From Nocardia grenadensis NBRC 108939 (lineage in GTDB: Bacteria; Actinomycetota; Actinomycetes; Mycobacteriales; Mycobacteriaceae): a stretch of 64,000 nucleotides of DNA. The DNA lies in NCBI RefSeq assembly GCF_001613445.1, contig NZ_BDCJ01000017.1, positions 124,001 to 188,000 of the forward strand, given 5' to 3'. The notes under the pieces are model-generated. The model was not told where the DNA came from. It saw nothing but the letters and a program-made list of their open reading frames with translations, and ran no database searches. Positions 51,932 to 60,964 of this stretch are shown piece after piece. The position numbers were made by a program, and so were the translations under genes. Within the stretch, counting starts at the first letter, position 1, and each line of letters opens with the position of its first letter.

Positions 51932-52348
51932 ATGCCACGGGCAGTAACCCTGATCCGATCGAATGCTTTATCCGATGTGGCCGAGTACGCCTATGCCGCC
52001 ACGGCCCCTGCCGATTCACGCTTGATCTTCCTCGCCGGCGCCTGCCCGCTGAACGCCGACGGCACAACCGCCGCGATCGGCGATTACGCAGGCCAAGCCG
52101 CCAAAGCCGTCGAAAACATGCGGATCGCCCTCGACGAGGCAGGTGCCTCGCTCGAGGATGTGATCAGCACCCGCGTCCTCGTGGCGTCGGCGTCGCAGGC
52201 AGATCTTGTCTCCGCCTGGGAGGTCGTGCGAGATGCTTTCGGAGACCACGATGTTCCGAGCACACTGCTCGGTGTGACCGTCCTCGGCTACGACGACCAA
52301 CTCGTTGAGATCGAGGCCGTCGCTGCGGTTCGCGACACCCGGGACTGA
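51932..52348 (+). CDS. RidA family protein
   Basis: A 138-residue RidA/YjgF protein: SRLIFLAGACPLNADGTTAA, QAAKAVENMRIALDEAGAS, DVISTRVLVASASQADL, VPSTLLGVTVLGYDDQLVEI. The arginine of TRVLV and the terminal EIEAVAA strand match the trimeric deaminase family that hydrolyses reactive enamines/imines. ATG at 51932 has AAAGGTCGTG ahead of it. It lies next to Tn3 debris and appears intact. Confidence 0.9.
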   Translation: MPRAVTLIRSNALSDVAEYAYAATAPADSRLIFLAGACPLNADGTTAAIGDYAGQAAKAVENMRIALDEAGASLEDVISTRVLVASASQADLVSAWEVVRDAFGDHDVPSTLLGVTVLGYDDQLVEIEAVAAVRDTRD

Positions 52349-52394
52349 CCAACCCACCGCGCCCCCGAGGGTGTTCACCAATGGAGCATCTCTT

Positions 52395-52855
52395 GGACGA
52401 AACCCTCGGGTCTTCAGCTTGTCCACGACCTCGGTGCCCAATTCGTTGTTCGCGGCGAAGAGCGACCCGGCGATGATCTCCGACTTCCACACCGCCTTCA
52501 GCTGGCCGGGTTTCAGATCGCCCTTCTCCACCAGGGTCTTGTCGACCATCGTGTCGAAGGCGAATCCGGCGTCGCAGTCACCGGCGGCGATCGCCAGCAC
52601 CGACGCGTCGTGCCCGCCCCGCGTAGACCGGCTGCACACCGGCGGACAGATCGGCCTCCGAACCCGAGGCGATCACCTTCGATTCGATCAGCCCGGCGGT
52701 GGGGTACAGGAATCCGGAGGTCGAGCCGGGATCGACGAAGCACACCTTCCTGCCCTTGAAGTCGGCCGGCGTGGACACGGCCGCGTTCCCATCGAACACC
52801 GCCGCTCGCTCTACCGCGGCGACCGGATGACCTTCATGGCGATTCAGACCCCCTG
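52395..52855 (-). pseudogene. PhnD-like phosphonate-binding protein remnant
   Basis: The reverse strand reads ADFKGRKVCFVDPGSTSGFL, YPTAGLIESKVIASGSE in one frame, then after a shift near 52618 GHDASVLAIAAGDCDAGFAF, DTMVDKTLVEKGDLKPGQL, VWKSEIIAGSLFAANNEL. This is the core of a periplasmic phosphite/phosphonate-binding protein (PhnD/PtxB type). The signal peptide, first ~100 residues and the C-terminus are missing, and no phnC/E transporter genes lie nearby. Confidence 0.82.
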
Positions 52856-52986
52856 ATATTTCGTACGGGGAACCCGGGCGTTCACAGGCGAAGACAGCCG
52901 GCCGGCGCCCGGAGATCCCCCATCCCCTGCCGACAGGTTCCGCGCGCCATCGATACATACCGATGAAGCATTGATAGCTTGCGCGC

Positions 52987-53634
52987 ATGAAACCGAGAGG
53001 AGTACGCGGCGGCCCACTGTCACTCGTCGCCCTGATCGCCGGCCTGCTCGTCGCGATCCATCCCGCGGCACCGCACGATATCGAGCTGATCGGCAACGAG
53101 CCACCGAAACGAAGCCCACCGGCGATCGCCAACGGCTTTCCGGGTGGCACTTTCGCGCTCCGGAACGAAGAAGCCCGGCTGTGCCTGGCCAGCGAGCCCG
53201 GTCGGTACTACGAAATCGACGGTACCCGGCAGCAGTGGAAGTACTCCCCGCACAGCAGCCGAGCCAGCGTCACCACCGACCCCACCCTGAAGGTAATCGG
53301 CTGCGACGGATCGCCCCGCCAGCTCTGGTTTTTCGACTCGAGCGGCGCGGGCAGCCTTTTCGGTGTGCACAATCAACTCGTCAACGCCGTCCCGGAGGAC
53401 TCGCGCGGATATTTCGCGCTCGCCTATGCCGGCGCCCCCTCCGCCGGCGGGGCCGATGCGCTACTGGTCGGAACCGCATCCACCCGCGCGGTGAAGTGGA
53501 AGTTCCAGGACGGCTACCTGTTCGAGGAGGGCTATCCGAAATCGGTGCTCACCTATGTGCCCGGCAGCGCGATATCGAAGATGGCCCCGCGTGGCGGCCC
53601 CTACCAGCGCTGGCGACTGCAGGCGACGCCGTAG
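52987..53634 (+). CDS. Secreted protein with ricin-B-like features, hypothetical
   Basis: A 215-residue protein with a signal peptide (MKPRGVRGGPLSLVALIAGL, cleavage near HPAAP). The mature part has LCLASEPGRYYE, QLWFFDSSG, AVKWKFQDGYLFE and the terminal QRWRLQATP, repeating aromatic QxW-like steps like those of beta-trefoil (ricin B) lectins. Only two or three such steps are visible, so the assignment is tentative. It is exported and may bind carbohydrate. Alone on this strand, adjacent to the TetR gene (tail to tail, one base apart). Confidence 0.75.
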   Translation: MKPRGVRGGPLSLVALIAGLLVAIHPAAPHDIELIGNEPPKRSPPAIANGFPGGTFALRNEEARLCLASEPGRYYEIDGTRQQWKYSPHSSRASVTTDPTLKVIGCDGSPRQLWFFDSSGAGSLFGVHNQLVNAVPEDSRGYFALAYAGAPSAGGADALLVGTASTRAVKWKFQDGYLFEEGYPKSVLTYVPGSAISKMAPRGGPYQRWRLQATP

Positions 53635-53635
53635 C

Positions 53636-54274
53636 TCAGGCCACCCGGGCCCCCAATCCGGCCAGAACGAGTTCCAGCCCACCCCGGAATTCCGTTTCCG
53701 GGTCGGTGGTGGCCGCCGCTTCCGCGATCTCGATCAGCTTCGGGAACCGATCGGCCGGTAGCGCCGCGACCCGACCGGCGGCCACCGCCCGGCCCTCGCC
53801 CGCCCGGGCCGCGAGCGGGCTCGTGAGTTCGGCCTGCGCGAACCCGGTGACGTATCCGGAAACCACCCGGAAAGCCACCAGCAGTCCGGCTCCCGATCTA
53901 CCGGAGCGGGCCAGCGCCCGCAGCAGGGCCTCGGCGGGCGCGAGCGTGGGGAGATCGGAGCTGCGCCGGGTCAGGATCAGCGGAATGGCATGCGGATGCG
54001 CCCGGACGGCCCGCCACATCCCCTCCGCGACCGAGACCACCTGCGCCGGCCAGTCGTCCGGCGTCTCGACCCAGCACGTTTCGCCCATGACGGCTTCGGT
54101 CACCAACTCCTCGAGCCCTTCGCGGCCGTCGACATAGTTGTAAATCGTCATCGCGCCGGTACCGAGTTCGGCGGCGAGAGTGCGCATGGTGAGGGCGGCG
54201 AGCCCCTGCTCGTCGACCAGCGCCAGTGCGGCCGTGCGCAGTTGTTCCCGAGTGAATTTCCGGGGCGCGGGCAT
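53636..54274 (-). CDS. TetR-family regulator
   Basis: A 212-residue repressor with HTH LAALTMRTLAAELGTGAMTI and YNYVDGREGLEELV, followed by a helical C-terminal domain of the TetR_C_8/33-type layout. ATG at 54274 follows AAGGGAGGGTT. It is divergent from the hydrolase gene at 54351 with a shared inverted repeat in the gap, so it probably represses that gene and itself. Confidence 0.88.
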   Translation of the reverse strand: MPAPRKFTREQLRTAALALVDEQGLAALTMRTLAAELGTGAMTIYNYVDGREGLEELVTEAVMGETCWVETPDDWPAQVVSVAEGMWRAVRAHPHAIPLILTRRSSDLPTLAPAEALLRALARSGRSGAGLLVAFRVVSGYVTGFAQAELTSPLAARAGEGRAVAAGRVAALPADRFPKLIEIAEAAATTDPETEFRGGLELVLAGLGARVA

Positions 54275-54289
54275 AACCCTCCCTTGTTC

Positions 54290-54335
54290 AAGTACGGAGT
54301 ACGTGATTAACTTCTTTTGTTCACGTACAACGTAC
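54290..54335. promoter_or_regulatory. Divergent control region with GTAC-type inverted repeats
   Basis: AAGTACGGAGTACGTGATTAA is mirrored by TTGTTCACGTACAACGTACC, so nested GTACG/CGTAC half-sites and ACGTGA/TCACGT arms surround a TTCTTT centre. The region is A/T-rich and lies between the TetR ATG (54274) and the hydrolase ATG (54351). Confidence 0.65.
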
Positions 54336-54350
54336 CTAAATCGAGGTCCC

Positions 54351-55250
54351 ATGACGATACGCACTACCTTCCCGTCCGGCCGCGACTACTGCGCGGCCTG
54401 GGTGACGCTCCCCGACGGCCCCGGCCCACACCCCGCCATCGTCCTGGTCCACGGCGGCGGCGCCACCCACGAGATGATGCTCGGGCAATACGAACAATGG
54501 TTCGCGCAGGCCGGACTGGCCGTGGTGGCGTTCGACTTCCGTCATCTGGGCGCCTCCGGCGGCGAGCCGCGGCAACTGGTATCCCAGCGCCGTTACGCCG
54601 AGGATGTCGACGCGGCATTGGCCTTCGCCCGCTCCCACCCCGAACTGGACGCCGACCGGATCGGGCTGTGGGGCACCTCCTTCGGCGCCAGCCATGTCCT
54701 GGCCGCCGCCGCCCGCCACGACCTGCGCGCGGCGGTCGTCCAGTGCCCCGTCTTCAGCGGTCGAGCCGTCGTCTCCCGGGCGGGAGTACGGCATCTGCTC
54801 CGGTTCACCTTCCCGATAGTCTCGGATATGGCTCGGGCCGCGCTGCGGTTGCCCCGGCGATATGTGCCGCTGGTGGGAGAGCCCGGCGAGCGGGCATTCG
54901 TCACTGCGCCAGGGGCACTGGCGGGATGGGAATCGGTGACGCCACCCGGTTACCGCTTCGACAACCGGATCACCGCCGCCTCCGGGCTCGGCATGCTGTT
55001 CTACAACGCCGCCTCGGCGGCGCCGCGAGTGCGGTGCCCACTACTGGTATGCGTCTGCGAGCGGGAAAATCTCATCGACCCCGCGATCACGGCCCGGGTG
55101 GCCGCCCGCATTCCCCGGGCGGTGCTGAAGCACTACGACGCGGACCATTTCACGGTCTACCATCCGCCGGCGGTGGATCGGATCATCGCCGACCAGATCG
55201 ACTTCCTGACCGAGCACCTCGCGCCGCGGCCGGCCGCGCGTAGCAGGTAG
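54351..55250 (+). CDS. Alpha/beta hydrolase (dienelactone hydrolase-like)
   Basis: A 299-residue serine hydrolase: IVLVHGGGATHEMM is the oxyanion region, IGLWGTSFGASHVL the nucleophile elbow, and KHYDADHFTVYH the catalytic His; an Asp near CVCERENLIDPA may complete the triad. ATG at 54351 is the family start. It resembles peptidase-S15/dienelactone hydrolase-like esterases that act on small xenobiotic or metabolic esters. Divergent from and likely controlled by the TetR gene. Confidence 0.88.
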   Translation: MTIRTTFPSGRDYCAAWVTLPDGPGPHPAIVLVHGGGATHEMMLGQYEQWFAQAGLAVVAFDFRHLGASGGEPRQLVSQRRYAEDVDAALAFARSHPELDADRIGLWGTSFGASHVLAAAARHDLRAAVVQCPVFSGRAVVSRAGVRHLLRFTFPIVSDMARAALRLPRRYVPLVGEPGERAFVTAPGALAGWESVTPPGYRFDNRITAASGLGMLFYNAASAAPRVRCPLLVCVCERENLIDPAITARVAARIPRAVLKHYDADHFTVYHPPAVDRIIADQIDFLTEHLAPRPAARSR

Positions 55251-55328
55251 CGCGGAGGCTCCCGCAACTCACTGTCCCCTTCGGCCCCTGCATGAACCCT
55301 TCACAGCGGACCCCCGGAGACGATCCGG

Positions 55329-56372
55329 CTAACCTCCGGACTCACGCGCCGCCGCCAGGGCGTCGAGGGTGCGCGCGTCGGTGACCTCGAGATCGGCCCA
55401 CACCAGGTGGTGGTCGCTATCGGTGGCCACCACACCACGGTCCACCGTCCGGAAGTCCGCGGAGGAGTAGATCTGGTCCGGTGCGCCGTCCCAGCCCGGG
55501 ACGGTCCTGGCATCGGTGTCCAGTGCCGAGCTCATACCCATTTCGTCGAAGATCTCCCCGTACACTGCGGCCGGGCGATCGGTGTTGAGGTCCGCGGCGA
55601 CCACCGTCGGTCCGTCGACCAGTCCGCGCACCGCGGAACCGATCTCGCCCGCGTGGGCGGCGCCGGCGCCTTCCTCGTAACTGTGCCCGAAGAAACCCAA
55701 CGGAGTCGGATGCAGATTCACCACATTGATACCGCCCACGGTGACCCGCTGTGCATACCGGTCGTAGGGTGGCACGGACCGGCCACCCACGCGCAGATCG
55801 AGCCTGGTGATCGGCAACTGTTGTGCCCGTTCGTCTCCGATCGGCAGCCGGCTGATCACCGCCAGGCTCAAGGTCTTGCCCTCGCTGATATGAGACGGGC
55901 ACATCGGAGTTTCGAAGACATGGGGAATGCCCAGCAGTTCGGCCAGCTTGCCGGCGATCGATTCACCGCCGCCGATCTCGGATTCCTGCACATTGATCAC
56001 ATCCGGCCGCAGGCGTCGCAACTGCTCGGCGAAATACGGCAGATCGACGTCGTCGTAGTCGAACGCATCCGACGACAGCGAGCGTCGGCCGCCCGCGATA
56101 TTCCAGGTCACCATTCGGAAGGGGCGGCGCGGATCGGTTCCGGGTGGTGGCGTACCGAGGCGTTGATCCGGCAGCGGTGCCGCTGAATCATCCGCATCGA
56201 AGACGGGCAGCTTCCCCCGGTCCGCCTTCTGTAATTCGCCGAGTCCGTCCCCGGTGTGCCGACCGAACAACCGCACACCGCTTTCGGCTGCTCCGGCGAA
56301 TCCATTGACGGCGCGACTCACCTCGCGGGCGAGCCTGAGCCTCAGCTGCGCCATATCCGGCCGGATCGACAA
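55329..56372 (-). CDS. Endonuclease/exonuclease/phosphatase family protein
   Basis: A 347-residue EEP-fold protein. MVTWNIAGGRR carries the first Asn, VINVQESEIGGG the metal Glu, VVNLHPTPLG a His, VVAADLNTDRP the Asp-Asn pair, and ATDSDHHLVWADL the terminal Asp-His. TTG at 56372 is favoured because CGAGGAGCGCTT lies six bases before it; ATG at 56354 has no ribosome site. The ~80-residue N-terminal extension is helical and unlike xthA. It may hydrolyse a phosphodiester of a small molecule or nucleic acid. Confidence 0.87.
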   Translation of the reverse strand: MSIRPDMAQLRLRLAREVSRAVNGFAGAAESGVRLFGRHTGDGLGELQKADRGKLPVFDADDSAAPLPDQRLGTPPPGTDPRRPFRMVTWNIAGGRRSLSSDAFDYDDVDLPYFAEQLRRLRPDVINVQESEIGGGESIAGKLAELLGIPHVFETPMCPSHISEGKTLSLAVISRLPIGDERAQQLPITRLDLRVGGRSVPPYDRYAQRVTVGGINVVNLHPTPLGFFGHSYEEGAGAAHAGEIGSAVRGLVDGPTVVAADLNTDRPAAVYGEIFDEMGMSSALDTDARTVPGWDGAPDQIYSSADFRTVDRGVVATDSDHHLVWADLEVTDARTLDALAAARESGG

Positions 56373-56468
56373 AAGCGCTCCTCGAACCGATCACCGCCGA
56401 CGCCCAACAGTATTCCGTACGGAAGGGATTCACGGCAGTTCGGATCCCCCGGGCAGATCCGATGCCGC

Positions 56469-56792
56469 TCACAGGCTGCCGGACATCCTCCCGTACACCA
56501 CCAGCAGGATCACATTGAGCACCGACAGGCACAGCAATGCCAGCCACTGACGCATCCGGACCTTGCGCACCACCACGAACGACGCCGTGACACCCAGAGC
56601 CCCGGCCACGCAGTACCCGGCTTTCCAGCCGAAACCGTCCGAGGTCAACCCGAGCACACCGGTGAACGACGACAGGACCAGAGCCGCGACCATTAATTCG
56701 TTGCGCAGCGTTCCCTCGTCGAGGAGCGCACCGAGCCGCTCTATGGCGGCACCCGCGCCACCGGAACGTCTCGCGCGACGTGTATCCCCCAT
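56469..56792 (-). CDS. Small membrane protein (107 aa), hypothetical
   Basis: ATG at 56792 follows GAAAGGGGTGCTC. A basic N-terminal segment (MGDTRRARRSGG) and an amphipathic helix (IERLGALLDEGTLRNELMVA) precede three membrane helices (about residues 33-51, 55-74, 82-100: LALLCLSVLNVILLVVYG). No family is recognised; it resembles small actinobacterial membrane proteins with a cytoplasmic N-terminal helix. Same strand as the EEP gene, 97 bases upstream of it. Confidence 0.68.
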   Translation of the reverse strand: MGDTRRARRSGGAGAAIERLGALLDEGTLRNELMVAALVLSSFTGVLGLTSDGFGWKAGYCVAGALGVTASFVVVRKVRMRQWLALLCLSVLNVILLVVYGRMSGSL

Positions 56793-56897
56793 GAGCACCC
56801 CTTTCGCCTGCTGCCGCGCCTCACGCGACAGGTCTGTGTCTGCCTTTCGGTCCGGAATACGAGGTATCGCCGCGCACCGCGGCGCCCACACCGCCGG

Positions 56898-57305
56898 TCA
56901 CAACACCGGGCAGGCGGAGCCGAGGTTCAGGCCGGAGCCGACCTCCACCCGGAGAGACTGTTCGCCACCGAGGTTCACGGCGTGCAGTTCGTGCGTACCG
57001 GAGACCTCCGGCGTCCATTTCGCGGTGACGGTGCCGGAGGCGCCGACGCGGATGGCGCCGGGCGGATCGAACGAACCCTTCTGGCTGTCATAGAAACTGA
57101 CGAACTCACCGGGTTCGGCCGTGGCCTTCGCGGTATAGGTGCAGTGGGTGCCGTAGGGCGCGGGCGAGCTACCCGTGCCGCTGCCCGGCGCCAATTCGAA
57201 TTCGGTGATCGCGGCGGGTGCCGCGGGTGCGGTGACCACGAACGCCACCGTCAGTGCGCCCATGGTCGACGCGGCGATTGTCGCGGTCCTACGAAAACGA
57301 TGCAT
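56898..57305 (-). CDS. Secreted small protein, hypothetical
   Basis: A 135-residue exported protein: ATG at 57305 after GGAAAGGGTCGTTG, signal peptide MHRFRRTATIAASTMGALTV with cleavage near APAAI. The mature protein has an immunoglobulin-like strand pattern (YTAKATAEPGEFVSFYDSQK, GTVTAKWTPEVSGTHELHAV) and two cysteines (CTYTA and SACPVL) that could form a disulfide. Likely a cell-wall-exposed beta-sandwich protein of unknown role. Confidence 0.75.
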   Translation of the reverse strand: MHRFRRTATIAASTMGALTVAFVVTAPAAPAAITEFELAPGSGTGSSPAPYGTHCTYTAKATAEPGEFVSFYDSQKGSFDPPGAIRVGASGTVTAKWTPEVSGTHELHAVNLGGEQSLRVEVGSGLNLGSACPVL

Positions 57306-57586
57306 CAACGACCCTTTCCAGTGCCAACGGATCGAACGAACTGCTGGTACCACCTGGCCGAGAGTGCTCGACCGGAAACGAGCGGAATGCCGAGCCGGAT
57401 ATGCCGCGCGCGTACGCGACCGGCGGAAACGCGACCCTCACGCTACCCGCCCGCCCCCGCGGAATCCGGCGCTTCCGAAGATTTCGTCCCCACTGGATCG
57501 GCGAGCGCCGTCGGCGTAACCGCAGGCACCGCACTATTTCCCCGGTGTCCGCGGCCCCGTGCGGGCACCCGCGCTACCGTCTGGAC

Positions 57587-58474
57587 ATGAGTTCTTCGCA
57601 CTGGACCGCGGCCGACCTGCCCGCCTTCGACGGCCGCACCGTGGTCGTCACCGGCGCCAACAGCGGCGTCGGCTTCGGCACCGCCACCCTGCTGTCCCGG
57701 GCCGGCGCGCATGTGGTGCTCGCGGTCCGCGATATCGGCCGCGGTAACGAGGCGGCACGCCGGATCGGCGGCAGCAACGAGGTGCGGCGGCTCGATCTCG
57801 CCGACCAGGAATCGATTCGCGAGTTCGCCGACGAGTGGGCGGGTGAGATCGCGATTCTGGTGAACAACGCCGGGGTCGCGATGGTGCCCGAGGGCCGGAC
57901 CGCGGACGGCTTCGAAATGCAGTTCGGCACCAACCATCTCGGTCATTTCGCGCTCACCAATCGACTCCTGCCCCACATCACCGACCGCGTCGTCAACCTG
58001 GCTTCCGGTGCGCACAGAGTGGGATCCCTCGACTTCGACGACCTGGACTTCGCCAAAAGTGGCTACGGTCCCGTGAAGGCCTATGGCCGTTCCAAACTCG
58101 CGAACCTGCTGTTCACTCTCGAACTCGAACGCCGGCTCCGGCAGGCCGGGTCCGCGGTCCGCGCCATGGCGTCGCATCCCGGATACGCGGCCACCGAACT
58201 CGGTACCGCGAACCGCAATAAATTCCTGGTCGCCGTTGTGCACCTGGCCGGCCGCTATCTCGCCCAGACTCCGGAGCAGGCAGCCCTGCCCACGCTCTTC
58301 GCCGCGACGCAGGACCTGCCGGGCGCGAGCTACGTCGGGCCGGACGGTCGCGGGGAGATGCACGGGTACCCGACACTCGTCGGCCGGTCGGCGCAGGCCA
58401 GCGATGTGCGCGCGGCACAGCGGCTCTGGGAGGTCTCCGAGGAACTCACCGGCGTCCGGTTCGGATTGTCCTGA
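57587..58474 (+). CDS. Short-chain dehydrogenase/reductase
   Basis: A 295-residue classical SDR: TVVVTGANSGVGFGTATLLS (cofactor), RLDLADQESI, ILVNNAGVAM (NNAG), VVNLASGAHRVG and PVKAYGRSKLANLLFTLELE with the catalytic Tyr-x3-Lys. Members of this subgroup (retinol-dehydrogenase-like, NADP-preferring) oxidise or reduce steroids, lipids or xenobiotics. ATG at 57587 has little leader, suggesting a leaderless mRNA. Confidence 0.9.
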   Translation: MSSSHWTAADLPAFDGRTVVVTGANSGVGFGTATLLSRAGAHVVLAVRDIGRGNEAARRIGGSNEVRRLDLADQESIREFADEWAGEIAILVNNAGVAMVPEGRTADGFEMQFGTNHLGHFALTNRLLPHITDRVVNLASGAHRVGSLDFDDLDFAKSGYGPVKAYGRSKLANLLFTLELERRLRQAGSAVRAMASHPGYAATELGTANRNKFLVAVVHLAGRYLAQTPEQAALPTLFAATQDLPGASYVGPDGRGEMHGYPTLVGRSAQASDVRAAQRLWEVSEELTGVRFGLS

Positions 58475-58560
58475 TCCGCACGCGACTTTTCCACGGTGCC
58501 CGGTGCGTGGCGGCCGGACCGTAGCGGCCACCCGTCGGTGGCCGGAGGCACGGCGCGGCA

Positions 58561-59088
58561 TCATCGATCCCGTGGTGTCCGGCGCAGCACCTCGAGGTAG
58601 GCCACTGCGGCTGCTCGCTGCACCGGCACCGCCAGCGGGCCGACCAGGCGCATGTACCGGGTCGCGGGGCGGGAGAACGCGGTGACCACGCCGTACACGG
58701 TGCCGGTGGCGCGGTCGTACTCGATGGCGAACAGCTCTTCCCCGCTCACCGGGTGTCCCGGCAGAGTGCCGTAGGCGAACCCGATCCGGTCCGGTTCGTC
58801 CAGGACGTACACCACCCGGCACGGCGCGCGCAGCCCGAACCGGCCGATACCGAGCCGGACGGTGACCACGGTGCCCGGCTCGGCCACCGGTGTTCCGGCT
58901 TCCCGGAGAATTCCCAGCCCGCGCTGTATCCGATAGCGCAGGACCGCCGCGCCGAACCGCCGGAATTCGGCTTCCCCGGAAGCCAGCGGACGACGAACCC
59001 GTAGGTGCCGGTATCCCGGCGGCAGCTCACCGCGGGTCGCGCCGATCTCGGAGTAGGTGAACGCGGGACCGTCCGGCGATTCGCTCAT
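58561..59088 (-). CDS. DUF1990 family protein
   Basis: A 175-residue protein of the DUF1990 family: FTYSEIGATRGELPPGYRHL, RFGAAVLRYRIQRGLGI, TVVTVRLGIGRFGLRAPCRV, VLDEPDRIGFAYGTLPGHPV, GEELFAIEYD, GVVTAFSRPATRYMRLVGPL. The family is widespread in actinobacteria and of unknown function, with a START/SRPBCC-like fold suggested. ATG at 59088 is the family start. Solitary. Confidence 0.86.
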   Translation of the reverse strand: MSESPDGPAFTYSEIGATRGELPPGYRHLRVRRPLASGEAEFRRFGAAVLRYRIQRGLGILREAGTPVAEPGTVVTVRLGIGRFGLRAPCRVVYVLDEPDRIGFAYGTLPGHPVSGEELFAIEYDRATGTVYGVVTAFSRPATRYMRLVGPLAVPVQRAAAVAYLEVLRRTPRDR

Positions 59089-59351
59089 ACTCTGATCCTC
59101 GTCGTCGCGGGGCGTCGACGCGAGACCGGCACTCCGGAGCGACCGGCCGCACCGGAGCCGCGCAACCCTCCCGGTCGGCCTGCTACCGGAGCGAGCTGCC
59201 GCCCCGGGCCGCGCATGGTCGCGACCGCCCGACCGCGGAAACGACCTACCGAGCGGGGAGCGTGACCGGTTGTGCTCGGCCGACCGCAGGAACGAGATAC
59301 CGGGCGAGCAGCGACCGGATTCGATCGGACGGGCAGCCCGACCGGCTCTGG
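59089..59351. repeat. Short intergenic direct-repeat region, no gene
   Basis: Three similar segments, GGTCGCGACCGCCCGACCGC near 59217, CGACCGCAGGAACGAGATAC near 59279 and AGCCGACCGCGGGAGCGATC near 59355, share the frame CCGACCGCxGGAxCGAxxxx. No gene is supported in this stretch. Confidence 0.35.
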
Positions 59352-59882
59352 TCAGCCGACCGCGGGAGCGATCGGCGCGCTGTTGCGCCCATGCCCCCGA
59401 CCGCTGAGTTCGGCATCGAGAGTCTCCTGGGCCACCCGCATGACTTCGGCATACACCGGTTCCCGCAACCGCCGCCACATCTCGTCCTCGGGGACCTCCT
59501 CGACGGGAGCGATCACCCACCAGATATTGCCGAAGGGATCAGCGACCCGCCCACCGCGCTGCCCGAACGCATCGTTCGCGGGCGGGGTGACGATCCGCCC
59601 GCCGGCCGCCGTGGCCTTCGTGATCGCCTCGTCCGCGTCGGGCACAAACACGCGCAGCAGACTCGGCAGCACCGGCCAGTCCTCATGGCGGTCGAAGGCG
59701 AGGACGACGGTGTCGCCGATCCGTATCTCGCCGTGGCCGATCTTCCCGTCCGCAGTCGATACCCGGCCGAGTTCCACGCCGTCGAACACCTGGGTGACGT
59801 AATCGAGGAAAGCCCCGGTGTCATCGGTGACAACCCACGGCGCAACGGTGGTGTAGCCCGCGGGCTGGGTGTGTTCCGGCAT
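59352..59882 (-). CDS. VOC family protein (glyoxalase/bleomycin-resistance fold)
   Basis: A 176-residue paired betaalphabeta-betaalphabeta protein: YTTVAPWVVTDDTGAFLDYV, QVFDGVELGRVSTADGKIGH, VRVFVPDADEAITKATAAGG, and GQRGGRVADPFGNIWWVI with the metal Glu replaced by Trp. This is the PhnB-like branch (3-demethylubiquinone methyltransferase-like). ATG at 59882 follows GAGAGGATCGAA; a GTG at 59900 is possible. The C-terminal ~40 residues extend beyond the domain. Confidence 0.88.
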   Translation of the reverse strand: MPEHTQPAGYTTVAPWVVTDDTGAFLDYVTQVFDGVELGRVSTADGKIGHGEIRIGDTVVLAFDRHEDWPVLPSLLRVFVPDADEAITKATAAGGRIVTPPANDAFGQRGGRVADPFGNIWWVIAPVEEVPEDEMWRRLREPVYAEVMRVAQETLDAELSGRGHGRNSAPIAPAVG

Positions 59883-59988
59883 TTCGATCCTCTCGCTCAC
59901 ATTCGGTACGACCGTGACGGTAGAGGCGATAGCGGTCGGAAACCGTCCTCAAAAGGGACTCCGGGGACCGACTCGCGGTACCTCGGCC

Positions 59989-60912
59989 CTATGAGCTCGA
60001 GCCCGCACCTCGAGAAGTGATTTCGGCACGAAGCTCGGCCAGGGCGCGGGTCAGTTGGTGGATACCGGGAGATTCGATCGGGTAGTGACCGGCGCCGGCG
60101 AGCACAGTGAGCTTCTTCGGGGCGGCGATACGTTCGAAGAACAGCTCGCTCAACGACAGTGGCGTCCAGGTGTCGGCGCCGGGATGAACCAGCCACACTG
60201 GGCAGGCGGTGAAGTCCTCCGGTTCGACGTGCGGCACCGAGGTGAGATAGGTCCGTAGGAAGCCCAACGGCATACGAACTCCACCGCCGAGGGGATCGGT
60301 GGAGACCAGACGGGTAAGCGCCCAGTTGCCGGACATGGCCGGCATATTCGCCATCCACCGGATCGGGACCCGGAGGTCGTCGACGGCGGGAAAGAGCAGC
60401 CGTGTGCCGTAGCGGCCGAGCCATGGGTGGCGGGCGATCGCACTACGCACCTGCGGCGATCGCGGATCGATCAGGCAGGTCGCCACAACCGCGGCGGCGA
60501 GACCGGTCCGTGCCGCGGCTTCGTAGGCCAGCATGCCGCCCATGCTGGCGCCCAGGAGCACCAGCGGCCGGGGGTCGGCGGCGTGCTCGGTCCGGACCAG
60601 GCCGGTGAGGCAGTCCACCCAATCCGGGTAACGGATACCCCGGCGCGTGGGAACCCGTGTACGGCCGTAACCGGGGAGGTCGGGCACCACCACCTCGAAG
60701 CCTTGCCCGGCCGCCAACGCCGCGAACGGCCACACCGCCCCGGCGTGCCCGCCGGCACCGTGCACCAGCAACATCCGGACCGGGGCCTCGGCCCGGACGA
60801 TACGTTCGATGTGCACGCGGTGGTCACCCCACTCCCACCACGTCCGATCCGGCCGCAGCGCGGGTTCGGGTTGCAGGTCGGTGGGCAGAAACGCCAGGTA
60901 GGAGCTGTGCAT
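59989..60912 (-). CDS. Alpha/beta hydrolase
   Basis: A 307-residue hydrolase: RMLLVHGAGGHAGAVWPFAA (oxyanion region), VVPDLPGYGRTRVPT, LVLLGASMGGMLAYEAAART (nucleophile Ser in GASMGG), and LAGAGHYPIESPG with the catalytic His. An Asp near VHPGADTWTPLSLSE completes the triad. ATG at 60912 is chosen. It is divergent from a TetR gene with 52 bases between; a TCGAGT...ACTCGA dyad lies in the gap. Confidence 0.88.
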   Translation of the reverse strand: MHSSYLAFLPTDLQPEPALRPDRTWWEWGDHRVHIERIVRAEAPVRMLLVHGAGGHAGAVWPFAALAAGQGFEVVVPDLPGYGRTRVPTRRGIRYPDWVDCLTGLVRTEHAADPRPLVLLGASMGGMLAYEAAARTGLAAAVVATCLIDPRSPQVRSAIARHPWLGRYGTRLLFPAVDDLRVPIRWMANMPAMSGNWALTRLVSTDPLGGGVRMPLGFLRTYLTSVPHVEPEDFTACPVWLVHPGADTWTPLSLSELFFERIAAPKKLTVLAGAGHYPIESPGIHQLTRALAELRAEITSRGAGSSS

Positions 60913-60923
60913 GCCATAATAAT

Positions 60924-60952
60924 TCGAGTAATCCTCGGTTTTGACAACTCGA
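60924..60952. promoter_or_regulatory. Divergent promoter with inverted repeat
   Basis: TCGAGT (60924-60929) and ACTCGA (60947-60952) are inverse copies. Within and next to them TTGACA (60941-60946) gives a possible -35. The A/T-rich gap serves the hydrolase (leftward) and the TetR gene (rightward). Confidence 0.45.
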
Positions 60953-60964
60953 CTTCGGGACCCT

